Source of the DNA: Morinoia aosen
Taxonomy: Eukaryota; Arthropoda; Malacostraca; Amphipoda; Talitridae
DNA length: 64,000 bases
Direction: 5' to 3'
NCBI GenBank assembly: GCA_030386875.1
Contig: CM059567.1
Coordinates: 52,684,020-52,748,019 of the forward strand
Below, in pieces: positions 9,261 to 20,231 of this stretch (position 1 is its first letter; each line of letters opens with the position of its first letter). The translations under genes were made by a program, and so were the position numbers. The notes beneath the pieces were generated by a model. That model was not told the DNA's origin. It ran no database searches and saw only the letters and a program-made list of their open reading frames with translations.

Positions 9261-11489
9261 AAACAGAAAATCGGGAGATTTATGAAGTCAGATGAAGGTT
9301 AAGGGTGAAGTATTTGGAGTGGAAAAATAAGTCAAAGAGGAGCAAAAATAATAGGATGGTCCGTAACATATTATAGAATAGCATTGTACTGACCCTAGAT
9401 ATGCTATTTTACCACATAAGGTACAACTTAATTGATCCTATCATACATTGAGATAAAAGAAAGGAACAATTTCACAGTCAGGCAGGGAAGCAATTTATAG
9501 ATAAGTTCATGATTATTATTAAAGAGGCCAGTAAATGACTTCTAACACTTGTCAATTCTTAGAACAGAGTTTAGCAAGTTTCGACATGAACTTCATTTGT
9601 TCTTCACCCGCAAGGCCATTCAGTTTATCAAGCACAAGTTCACAGCAAGTTTGGTAATGTAATTATCATTTCCAGCACTCCTTTTTCATGCTAATGAGCT
9701 CTCAACATGAAAAATTTCTTCATGAAATAACTCTACCGTACTAAATTAAAATGCACTTATCTTTCTTACTTCTTTTACACTTACAAAATCCCCCACTGCC
9801 CATGACATCAGTACATGTATCTGCTGCCGGGAAAGGCTTGGTGCAGGCGAGACAATTTTGAGGCTTGGATCCACTACTTACATGAACGATATCGTTATCA
9901 ATTTCGGCTGAAGTGCCCATTAACTGAGTTTCTACAGTATTTGTAAGTTCTTCCTGAAACCAATCTGTCGACTAACACAAAAATACTCTGTATAGGGTTC
10001 TTTGATTATTTGCCTTTCACTTGAAATGTGGGTAACAAAATCATCACTTGAATTAATATTCATGCTGCTTATGCTACAGTCTGGGGACCCATAATAAAAA
10101 AAAAGGCCATAAGCGTAGTGCGCATCCAAGCCTTGCTCTCCACAGCTCCAGACCCTGATATTTTCATCCTATCAGAAGCGAGGAGCCGCAAGAAATAGAA
10201 GCATGGGAGGGATGTCCTCTTCTTTAGGAGATCTGAAAAAAATAATATCAATTAGAATTATTCTTACACCATTGATATAATAGTCCCCTACATAGTTACT
10301 AGTAATATTAATTCTTGCAATAGCGTTTGTGACAGACTTGATTATTCAAGTGCATAGAACATATTTGTTTGCTCCAGTACATGAGCTTTATTGAAAATAA
10401 ACATGTTTTGTTAGGGAATAACACAAGAAGTAGAAATATGTGTAGTGAAATGTTTGAAAATTGTATGTTGAAAGATATATCATTAGGAATTGCTAAAATA
10501 ATGTTCAGAGTACGCAGTCGCACAATCTGGTATTGACTTTCATCCAACACTGAAAATTATTAGCTAATGAAGGAAAAGTTTTCCACGAGTTTCATTGAGA
10601 ACTCAAATGAGGAACAATAAAAACCTCCACTTTATGTTACATGAGGGTCACACATGACTACAAAGATTCATCTATGTCATAATGATAGTTTTCATAAAGC
10701 CTCAACTGTATGATCGAAATTAGAAATTGCCTTCCTAGCAAAATGTTCACATTGTTAAGAAAAAAATACTACCAAGCTATGTTTACTTCGCTTCTAAAGC
10801 TGTCAGTAACAAGTGCACGTTTTTCCACAAGCTTCTCGCCTAAATTCAGAATAATTTGCAAAGAATCTCATCCATTTTCAGAATTCTAACTTTTCTGCCA
10901 AATACTTTAAAACAAATGTATCAAACTTAACGCACAAATTCCACTGACATTCAGAACGGCAATAGCTAAGACATCTGTACTAATTTTCACATTTGCAAAA
11001 AGTACAAATTTAAGAGTACAACAACATCGAGCAGACTAATTTCATCATAGATGATCAGCAGCTTCAGATAAATAGAATATTTAAAATTCAATAGATAAAA
11101 CAACAAATTCAAAATTAAGAGCAAAATTTCAGGATCTAATGTGATACAAATAACTGGCAGTTTAAATAGGCCACCACTTACATTTATACTACTTGTTGTA
11201 CTCCACAGAACAACAATACCATTACAAACATCTAAACTCATAACCTAATGTCCATAATGTTTGTCTATCAACTCTGGTAGGTAATAATGGCCCTACTTAT
11301 CATTATTGTTGTGTTCAACATTGACATGCTCATGCTCATTGTACAGAACTTGAAAGTTAAAAATAATTATCTAACACCATTTGCTTAAACATAAGATTAT
11401 GCTGTAATCCTGAAGGGAAATATATGACTAATGGTAATCACAAAAAATAGTGGATTTTTAAACCTGATCAAGTCTTTGTTAGTTGTAAC
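9261..11489. other. AT-rich Harbinger interior, no gene recognised
   Basis: There are several short frames on both strands but none has a recognisable domain. A minus-strand segment near 9790-9860 contains CLACTKPFPAAD, a cysteine pair that could be part of a decayed zinc-binding or accessory-protein exon, but this is weak. Nothing else was identified. Confidence 0.5.
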
Positions 11490-12160
11490 GGTCAATTTTT
11501 ACTTTAATGTTGTCAACGATTTTCATAATTTTGTTGCCATAGATAGGTAATATAGTCGATTTTAAGACATATTACATGAATGATAATGTGCTCGCAAATG
11601 CGTAGTTTTCGAGTTATTTAAGTTTGAAGTTATATGAGCGGCGCTCCTGAATGGCCTTTATTGCGCAATTTCAGAGTTGAAACGGAAGCTAACCCCCTAT
11701 TACAAACGTGAAGAGGTTAAGTCATGAGGGGTAGCCACAGTTCTTCTAGTGAAAATTATAAATGAAGGTATCTAGTGACGTCCGTTTACATCCGCTCCAA
11801 GATGGCGGCCGCCATCTTGGGTACCGGGCGGCCGTCATTGGAGATGATGTGAATGGACGTCACTAGAAACCTTTATTTATAATTTTATAATTTTCACTAA
11901 TTAGAAGAATTGTGGCTACCCCTCACGACCCAACCTATTAACTTTTGTGATAGGGGGTTAGCTTCCGTTGTTAATTAAATTATGCTTGGCACGCTCGCTT
12001 CCCTGGCACGCACTAGCCAACTTCAAAGTTGAATAATTCAAAAATAATGCATCAGTGAGCAGAATGTCATTCATGTAAAACATTTTTAAATGTGTTCCAT
12101 TATTGATTATTGGTCACAAAATTATGAAAATCGTTGACAACATCAAAGCAAAAATTGACC
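11490..12160. mobile_element. Foldback element copy 1 (long inverted repeats)
   Basis: This 671-bp sequence begins GGTCAATTTTTACTTTAATG and ends with its near-complement. The arms pair over most of the length, with a palindromic centre at about 11815 (AAGATGGCGGCCGCCATCTT). It is homologous to 35251-35933. Flanks GTTGTAAC and ATTGTAAT agree at 6 of 8 positions, consistent with a decayed 8-bp target duplication. It encodes nothing and must have been moved by another element's transposase, possibly hAT-type given the 8-bp duplication. Confidence 0.82.
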
Positions 12161-13150
12161 ATTGTAATTTCCACCCAAAGAAAAAGTGTAACATGAATCA
12201 AAAATACTTTAAGATATTTTTTTGCTAGCATCCGCATTTTCAATTAGCCTACATTGTTCTTTTCATTATCAATCCCTATTTGATTTCAGCCAATGTTTGA
12301 CCCTGCATTCTTAAAATGACCTATTTCATTGTTGAATGAAATAACTGCTCATTTAGAATATTTACATAATTAACTCACTTTTAACACCTGCAAAAAAAAA
12401 GAAATGAACTCTTGAAGCATTCTTCCACACCATTCACTTACCTAGAAGTATAATGCTGATTGGTGGTTCCCAAAAACCTGAATACACTCACAAAATTTAT
12501 TAATCACGATTGTTTTTTAAAGATCTACATAATTAATGCAAGATTTAAGCTATATCTAGCTTCTGCTTGTCTAGGATCTGTAAATCAAAAGACATTAAAA
12601 TTAGATGGATCTTTTTTTATAGAACACATTAAATAAATTTAACACTTTAACATGAAATATAATTCTATTCAATTATATTGAAACTTTTATAATTTATTAA
12701 ACAATAAATAAATTTTAATAAACTGGAAGGAACTGCAATAAAAACGCCTGCAAAACAAGTTGTTTGACACATTTTTCTGTGAATAGCATTCATGAGCAAT
12801 GCTAAAAAATTACAAAACCAAAAGTTTTTCATTTACCACATTATCATCCATGTAAAACATGTCGACATTGTTGGAAATGAATGCTAAATTTGATTGGTGA
12901 CAGGCTACTTGCTTTTTCACTAAACTGCAAGACCTAGCACTAAATTTCATTGCTTTACATTATGATACCACCACGAAAACAGCTAAAAACCATATCTTAT
13001 ATATATCTCCTGCCAAAATTGGCCACAATCATCATTTAAAGTCAACATAACAGCTGCGACACTTGTCAACACTCTCCGCCATCTTTGTTCTTCGCAGTTC
13101 ATTTGGTGACTGAAAACCTCCGACGACCTTTCACGAAATGACGAGCATCC
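12161..13150. other. AT-rich Harbinger 3' interior, nothing recognised
   Basis: This is AT-rich sequence with no open frame of note. The last ~100 bp before the terminal repeat contain several copies of a TCATTTGAC-type motif, also present near the left end. They are probably transposase-binding subterminal repeats. Confidence 0.5.
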
Positions 13151-13718
13151 ATTCATCAAATGATGATCGAACGGGCCTTCCAGCGTTCATTTGACATACG
13201 GAGTTCATTTGACGAACGGACGTTAGACTAGTGTGGCCCCGGCATAAGAGTGCGCTTTTGAAAAGAGACGCGCAACTGCGCAGTATTGCCACCAGGGGGC
13301 TCCTCTCTCGAAAAATGTCGAATGTTATTTTATTGTCTAATGCTTTTACACAAAAACTTCAATGATTACGAATTAGAAGTAGAAAATAATTAATCATAAA
13401 TTAGAGTAAGATTTTTAATGCTAATAATTAATTTATTTAGGGAGCAAATGGAGAAGAAGACTCGTAAAAGCATTAAAATCTTTATCTGAACGTTTCGAGC
13501 CAAGGCTCATTTTCAACAGGAAATCTGCAAAGTTTAGAGAAAAAAATTTTTTTGAACAGAGTTATCCTACACAATTTAAAATCAAATGTCTAGGTACGGT
13601 AGAACTAAATTCTATGCGAGGCTAATGAAAACGGGTGAAAACACATGTAAGAAAAAAAAAAAAAAACTGCGTAAAACATCAAAGCTATAAAACTAAGTAA
13701 AAGGTGGGTTATAATGGG

Positions 13719-14281
13719 TTACCGATTGACTATTTTCAGCGGATAGGAACTTTGCATTTCATTGAGGGAGGGCCTGAGTTTATGAATGTACAAAGACTCC
13801 AATATGCGGAGGTCAAAACTAGCTTTACATGAATCTAAAATTTCAAATTTGTCCATATTAATAACCTGATGACATGCACCCTCCAAAGTGTGCTGTCTAA
13901 TGCTGGAATGTGAAGGGGAACATAAAATGCGACCTGTTCGATGGCTACGACCGGCATGCTCCGATACCCTCACGTAAAGAGCACGATGGGTTGACCCCAC
14001 GTACTGTGATGCGCAATGCGCACAACTAAATTTATAAATGAGGGACGAACGCATGCCAGCCGGCAGTACATCTTTAAATTTAAAAAAAGACCCAATAGTG
14101 CGCTTATTCACTAAAATAACACGAAAACTAAGAGGGAAATAATTTGAAATTAGTTTTAAGACATCGGTTCTTAGTTTCTCAGACTGATGTCCAAAGTATG
14201 GTAAAACACAGTAGATGAAATCATTATTGGCGGGACCGGCAATTGGGGCAAATTTATTGGCCAGAAACTTACTAATTGAAC
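13719..14281 (-). pseudogene. Penelope-like GIY-YIG endonuclease region, inverted copy
   Basis: On the minus strand this encodes the same residues as 14422-14985, running from the linker FLANKFAPIAGPANNDFIYC to the C-terminus LKIVNR. It includes the cysteine pair and SQYVGST block of the endonuclease. It lacks reverse transcriptase and any start of its own. An apparent in-frame start at 14333 lies in the spacer read backwards. It is a by-product of the inverted insertion. Confidence 0.75.
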
Positions 14282-14985
14282 GAAGGTTCAAATTAAATAG
14301 CGTTTCAACTCTAGTTAACCGTGCATATAACATCTGTTCAAATTATACCAACATGCATAATGAATTTAAGTTTCTTGAAACCTTTTTCACAACTAATGGC
14401 TACCCTAAAGCAGTAATATCCCGTTCAATTAGTAAGTTTCTGGCCAATAAATTTGCCCCAATTGCCGGTCCCGCCAATAATGATTTCATCTACTGTGTTT
14501 TACCATACTTTGGACATCAGTCTGAGAAACTAAGAACCGATGTCTTAAAACTAATTTCAAATTATTTCCCTCTTAGTTTTCGTGTTATTTTAGTGAATAA
14601 GCGCACTATTGGGTCTTTTTTTAAATTTAAAGATGTACTGCCGGCTGGCATGCGTTCGTCCCTCATTTATAAATTTAGTTGTGCGCATTGCGCATCACAG
14701 TACGTGGGGTCAACCCATCGTGCTCTTTACGTGAGGGTATCGGAGCATGCCGGTCGTAGCCATCGAACAGGTCGCATTTTATGTTCCCCTTCACATTCCA
14801 GCATTAGACAGCACACTTTGGAGGGTGCATGTCATCAGGTCATTAATATGGACAAATTTGAAATTTTAGATTCATGTAAAGCTAGTTTTGACCTCCGCAT
14901 ATTGGAGTCTTTGTACATTCATAAACTCAGGCCCTCCCTCAATGAAATGCAAAGTTCCTATCCGCTGAAAATAGTCAATCGGTAA
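14282..14985 (+). pseudogene. Penelope-like C-terminal RT linker plus GIY-YIG endonuclease
   Basis: The frame is open from 14215, but homologous sequence begins in the spacer at 14282 with RFKLNSVSTLVNRAYNICSN, the thumb/linker region after the reverse transcriptase. The endonuclease domain follows: a cysteine-rich start (YKFSCAHCASQYVGSTHRAL) in which YVGST corresponds to the YIG half of GIY-YIG, then RVSEHAGRSHRTG, and ILESLYIHKLRPSLN with the Glu expected in the domain. The reverse transcriptase itself is missing because the copy is 5' truncated. The domain looks intact in sequence, but without RT the copy cannot replicate alone. Confidence 0.8.
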
Positions 14986-15398
14986 CCCATTATAACCCAC
15001 CTTTTACTTAGTTTTATAGCTTTGATGTTTTACGCAGTTTTTTTTTTTTTTCTTACATGTGTTTTCACCCGTTTTCATTAGCCTCGCATAGAATTTAGTT
15101 CTACCGTACCTAGACATTTGATTTTAAATTGTGTAGGATAACTCTGTTCAAAAAAATTTTTTTCTCTAAACTTTGCAGATTTCCTGTTGAAAATGAGCCT
15201 TGGCTCGAAACGTTCAGATAAAGATTTTAATGCTTTTACGAGTCTTCTTCTCCATTTGCTTCCTTATTAATTTGCTTCGCAAAAAAGATGTGGTTTTAAT
15301 TTATTTAAGTGCGAATGGGAAAATTTATAATTCTTACGCTTTGTAGCGATTGCTACATTACCCCCCAAGGCGCAGACCGAAAGGTCCACCCGCTGCAA

Positions 15399-16446
15399 TC
15401 ATTTGTAGCGGGAAGGAGGTCGAACTACACGACCATGCCGAGTTTGGCAATTGGCAAATGTTACTGAGCGGGGAAGTTTCACCAAACGGGTCTGCAAGTT
15501 TAAATCGGCAAGAGTTCTAGGAACACGAGTTACTGCAGCGGGCTCGTCTGGTCTCTCCAGACTTGTCGCTGCTTCAGTAAGAAGGCTAGAATTAGAATCT
15601 ACGACAGGCTTAGGGATAGGGTTTGAATGTACAGGCACATAGAAAGGATTACACTCAAGTTGACTAGGCAACAAGGCAGCCAACTGAGGAAGCTGAGATG
15701 GTAGATATGATCGAGTCTCAGTGGAAAAGGAATTCTGTGGACAGAATGATGAGTTAGAAGTTACACTATGATCAGCAGTGTACGCGACTTTTAATCGATC
15801 AATGCTCACAGGGTCGTGTGAACCAGATCTTTCAAGGATGAAATATTTGGGCGTCCGTTTGATTACTTTGAATGGACCATCATAAGAGCGCGTGAGTGTA
15901 GGTTTTATAGCGTCATTGCGGACATACACATGTGTGCAGTCTTGCAAGGCAGGATCCAGTTTGTCCTGAGTCTGAGGCCTTCGTGGAGCCACATACTTGA
16001 TCTGACGCATGCAATCTTTGAGACAGATTACATAAGCGGAACGATCAGCAGATGAGAATTCAGGCAAAGGTTTTGGGTCAACAATGTCGCCGGGGAGACG
16101 AAGTGTTTGACCATAGAGCATCTCTGCTGCTGTGCACTGCTGATCTTGTCGGTACAAATTGCGGATGCTTAATAATACTACTGGAAGTCTGTCAGTCCAA
16201 TCGTGACTGCAATTAAGGCAGCGCAACGCAGCTTTCAGGTCTCTGTGGACTCTCTCAATAAGTCCATTCGACTGCGGATGGTAAGCGGTAGTTGATTTAT
16301 TTGCACACCCTAAAGCGGTGCTAAGCTCACCACAAAATTTGGAGGTAAATTGTGATCCCCGATCATGCGTGACACTTAAGGGAACACCAAATCTAGAGAT
16401 CCAATTGGACAAGAAAGCGCGCGCTACCGTCTCAGTTTGGGTATCA
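15399..16446 (-). pseudogene. Gypsy integrase, C-terminal part
   Basis: This minus-strand frame resumes the integrase core that is cut at 26709. It has the second catalytic Asp in SVTHDRGSQF and the catalytic Glu in NGLIERVHRDL. A GPF/VIKR-type C-terminal module follows (YDGPFKVIKRTPKYFILERS), then a long variable tail of about 130 residues. At 16447-16451 the target duplication GGAAG of the BEL element begins, and the codon context on its two sides joins in frame. It is non-functional because of the insertion. Confidence 0.85.
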
Positions 16447-16451
16447 GGAAG

Positions 16452-18504
16452 TGTTCCGACTAGACTGCGGATATATGATCTTCGAGAGGTCTAGTCTGAA
16501 TTACGGGTATCGAAGGCATCGAAGAAATACGCGGTCTCTTCGAATTGGTTTCTTTATTCAATGGCCGTTGACACCGTAAAAACTGCACAATAAGGGCATG
16601 TTTTAGATTCAAGAAATAAAAACTATAGTTAACAGCACGAAATGTACATTTCTGGGTTCAAAAATGAATTTTAAGGACAACACAGAATGACATCCTTAGG
16701 TTGAAAATTATAGTTGAAATTATGGCTAATCGCACACAAGGACATTTTCTAAGTTTAAGAATGAACTCACAATGAATACATCTTGGGTTCAAATGAGAGA
16801 ATCTGCAATTGACTACACAATCAAGAAATTTATAGATTCAAGAACTTCCACAAATGACCACAATGACATTTCTTGACTTCATGAACAAACAAGAGAAACA
16901 ACCGACTAATGCTCGAGGGGCAACTAGCTATCACTAGAACCAAACAAGATATTCTAATAATAATGATCTACCACGCCAGTCTCAAGAGTCTGTGGCAGAA
17001 AATAAAATTTGACTTCTCAATCATGAGATGCATTTTTGCACACGGCAATGTAGAATCGCATCTTATTCACACAAGACTAAAGGCACGACAATGAAACAAG
17101 CACTGGTATATTTGAGGTGGAAACTAGAAATTTGACCCTTCAAACTTGAAATACATTTGCACACGGCAATGTAAAATCACACGTCATAATATGCACATGG
17201 AAGTTGCTTTACTTGCCTCCCATAATTTCTGCACTGTGCACATACTGTGCACTGTGGTCAAAAGAGGACAGTCTACTCTCGCGTACTCACGTTTTTGGGG
17301 GAACGGTATTCTCACGCCATATAAGTCTTCGATTTCAACCTACATATAGATAGAAAGGCTATCCTAGTTTTGCTTTACTCTACCTGGGGGAATACACAAA
17401 ATAATTAGGTATTTGATGCTGAAGGAACGTTACAGCAGGAATGTATACTATGATTATATTTTTTTCCTAAGCTTGAGAAACAGTCCTACCATCACTCGTG
17501 TGAAAAGCCGTGTAAATCATACGTATGCTAGTATCAACCTAGGCACACAAAGTCACACGGGCATGGGCACATTAAGAATTCCTGCGGACATACTCTCAGT
17601 CTACCTCAAATTCACTTCAGCTCTAGGCTTCCACCTTGCTGACTGGCGCAACTTGCTCAGCCCAGCTCATGGGTAATGAGCCAATTTAATATAAACATAA
17701 AAAAATTTTTTTATGACAAATAAAGGAGAACTAATCTCAGTCCGAGCTACGCAATTTCTAGAAGCACGGGTTATCAGTTCTATCTAGCTGCTTATATTTG
17801 AAAGTGTCAATTTAACTAATTATGCTCACTCTCAGCAAGTATTGGCTGCTGCCATCCTCCAATAATTCCAGACAAATTCATATTGCAGCATAAATCAATT
17901 CACACTGCACATCCATAATGCAGCATAAATCAACCCACACTGCAAGTTCACAATACAGCACAGATCAACTCACACTGCACAAACAGGAAAAATTCTCAAT
18001 GGCAAATTCCTGTTGCTGGGAGCAACAGGAGTTCTGTTTCCAATAATTCCAGACAAATTCACACTGCAGCATAAATCAACTCACACTGCGAGTTCACAAT
18101 ACAGCACAGATCAACTCACACTGCACAAACAGGAAAAATTCTCAATGGCAAATTCCTGTTGCTGGGAGCAACAGGAGTTCTGTTTACAATGGTCTGACTC
18201 GATATAGGTGTTTCGCCGGTTGCCAGCAGCATCGTTGAACGCTCTAGGAACCGGCTGTTCACCATCAAACACACAAGACATGAACATATATCTAGATCAG
18301 CGCACGAAATATTTAAAGATTAAATAATTTCTAACACGTTTACACTTAGAAGTTACAATCTTGAGCTCTATCTTAGGAGAACGTCTGCACTCGGTCAAAT
18401 TAGACAATGGAAAACGCTGTGTTGGGCTTGCGGACCAGTGCGCGGATCCGCGGCCGATGTTGCCACAGAGTTTCTTAAAAATTCGCGTCTCGTAAGACGC
18501 GACA
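16452..18504 (-). repeat. 3' LTR of the BEL/Pao element
   Basis: This 2053-bp LTR contains a ~146-bp internal duplication (about 17880-18190) whose units each end in a stable short hairpin (CCTGTTGCT-GGG-AGCAACAGG, at 18009 and 18155). The LTR starts, in element orientation, with a GCGTCTTACGAGACGC hairpin. Several short plus-strand frames in it recur in the other LTR and are not genes. Confidence 0.93.
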
Positions 18505-18534
18505 CTCCCCTCTTTTAGTTGGTGCTGGCGCCAA

Positions 18535-19770
18535 CTAATTACTGCCGCCGGGGGGGCGCTGGAGGAGGACCAGTTCGGTGGCAGGACGCACCACTCGTTG
18601 GACTCTGTCGTCGTCGTTTCGTCGTGCGAGCCGCACAGTGGCCGTCCTCAACGACCCATCGTGGCTGGGGTGGGTCTCTTCGATGATGCCGGTCGGCCAG
18701 GCTGTTCTCCTGGCCATCTTCTCCCTCACCAGGACGATGTCTCCTTCCTTTAGTGGGGGGTTGACGGCCCTCCATTTGCTGCGCTGCTGCAGTTCGTAGA
18801 TGTAGCCCCTCCTCCACTTCAGCCAAAACTGATCTGCTAAGTGTTGCACCTTTTTCCATCGCAACTTCCCGTAAGCGGGTTCGTGCCGGATCAGCGCAGG
18901 CTTATCGTGCTGTGGTGAGCTGGTTTTCTGCGTCAGGAGCATGTTTGGGTTCACCGGTAGTGGTTCGTTGGGGTCAAAGGACGTCTCCCACAGGGGGGTG
19001 GAGTTCACAATAGCTGCCGCCTCCTGCAGTAGGGTGTGCAATTCGTCGAAGGACAAAGGGTGTTGGCCGGCGTGCAGGAGGGCTGCTTCTAGACACCTTC
19101 GGATTTGACCTATCTTGCGCTCCCATACTCCGCCGAAATGAGAGGCATGCGGCGGGTTCATTTCCCAACGCACGCCCAGGTCCAACAGGGCCCGACTGGC
19201 CTGCTCGATGTTCACTTCTTCGGCTAGATTCTTGGCTCCGACGAAATTGGTGCCTCTGTCAGATCGCAGGACTGAGCAGGGACCTCGTACCGCTATGAAC
19301 CTCCTGAAGCCGTTGATGAAGGTAGGAGTGTCGAGGGATGGCAGCATCTCGACGTGAACTGCACGAGAAGCGAGGCACGTGAAAAGCAGAGCCCAGCATT
19401 TTTTGAGGGGGGCGTTTCTTCTTGTGGATGCTCCGTTGTTTATCATCCAGTGACCAAAGACGTCGAAACCCACGAAGGTAAAGGGGGGCGCGGTTTCGGA
19501 GCGTTCTTTCGGTAGATCGGCCATTTGCGGAGTCAGACAAGAGGCCCTTAGTCGTTGGCAGATGACGCAGTTCCGAAGTAGCTTCTGTATCGCTCTCCGG
19601 CCGTTCTCGATGTGGTACCCGGCTTCGCGAATGGAAGCGTGGGTCACGTGCCGGCCTTGGTGCTTCGTCTTCTGGTGGTAGTACATCATGACGGCGGCAC
19701 TGATGGGGTGGTCGAAGGGAAGTAACAAGGGGTGCTTGATAATTTCCGGGAAATCTGAGATGGCGAGTCG
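18535..19770 (-). pseudogene. BEL/Pao integrase
   Basis: The open part has 397 codons. A zinc-binding HHCC module comes first (H18, H23, C54, C57), then the DDE core with Asp 89 in FTFVGFDVFG, Asp 157 in RSDRGTNFVG and Glu 203 in SHFGGVWERKIG. A C-terminal DUF5641-type domain follows (LKEGDIVLVREKMARR, later RRVVRPATEL-like). The frame joins the preceding pol segment through a one-base deletion near 19765. All catalytic residues are present. Confidence 0.88.
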
Positions 19771-20231
19771 ACCCCCACTCTGATCAGTCCGCTCTGGTCG
19801 ACAAAAGGCGCGAGGCTGGAGAGTTTGTGTCGAGGTCCTATGCTTCCCCCTTGGCGCATCTGGCGGAGAAGATCTGGGAAGGCGGACTTCTGGGCTTCCA
19901 GGACCAGAGCGGTGTGAGCCAAGGCTTGGGGATCGGCAGCCGTGAGGTGGCTGTTCGAGTTGGCTCTTTTAAGCAGGACTTTGTTGAGTAGCTTCTGTGA
20001 CAAGACTACTACCCTGGCGGCGATCCTCAGAATGGCTGACCAGGAACTGAATTTAGAGAAGAGCTTGAAAAATAGGAGTTCAGCGACGTCTCCTGTTGAT
20101 CGAAGAACTCGTACGTCGTCCCCCTTTTCAACTTCGGGGAGTTCCTCGGGGTCCGCGGGGTGGTCCGAGGTGGAAGGGGCGTGGGCGACGTCGTCGACTA
20201 GAAATGCCGGACCCTGCAGCCATTCCGTCTA
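19771..20231 (-). pseudogene. BEL/Pao pol linker between RNase H and integrase
   Basis: After an in-frame TAG near 20227 the pol frame stays open through TEWLQGPAFL, which is typical of the segment after RNase H. It then runs through LLNKVLLKRAN to DQSGLIRVG just before the frame break at about 19765. One stop and one frameshift separate it from its neighbours. Confidence 0.7.

Larger units (their letters stand above)
5968..13244 (+). mobile_element. PIF/Harbinger DNA transposon
   Basis: Perfect 16-bp terminal inverted repeats, TGCCGGGGCCACACTA, bound 7277 bp. Subterminal TCGTTCGTCAAATGA-like blocks occur at both ends. The flanks are TTA (5965-5967) and TAA (13245-13247), fitting the TWA target of this superfamily; the empty site in the other LTR reads TAA. 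A broken HARBI1-type nuclease lies at 6838-7440. The rest is long AT-rich sequence containing a SINE, a 671-bp foldback element and a short Penelope-like 3' fragment. No intact second (Myb/MADF-like) protein was found. Confidence 0.87.
13440..15295. mobile_element. Penelope-like element in head-to-head inverted form
   Basis: Two near-identical ~840-bp arms (about 13441-14281 and 14422-15262) are inverted around a 140-bp unique spacer. The whole unit is flanked by the 12-bp direct repeat TTAATTTATTTA (13428-13439 and 15296-15307), which occurs once in the uninterrupted LTR at the other end of the host element. It therefore inserted as one unit. The right arm continues naturally from the spacer; the left arm is an inverted copy of its 3' part. 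Inverted and partial tandem arrangements are known for Penelope-like elements. Confidence 0.85.
5122..15357 (-). repeat. 3' LTR of the Gypsy element, split by two insertions
   Basis: The LTR consists of 5122-5967, 13248-13439 and 15308-15357, separated by Harbinger and Penelope-like elements. Each insertion point matches an uninterrupted sequence in the 5' LTR. Without insertions and their target duplications it measures 1088 bp. This is the 1013 bp of the other LTR plus five extra 15-bp units. A pyrimidine run just outside (15358-15368) is the complement of the polypurine tract GGGGGGTAA expected next to a 3' LTR. Confidence 0.88.

Noticed and set aside
16909-18207. Short plus-strand open frames repeated at 25113-26411
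   Set aside because: They lie within the two BEL LTRs and show no codon constraint or known domain.
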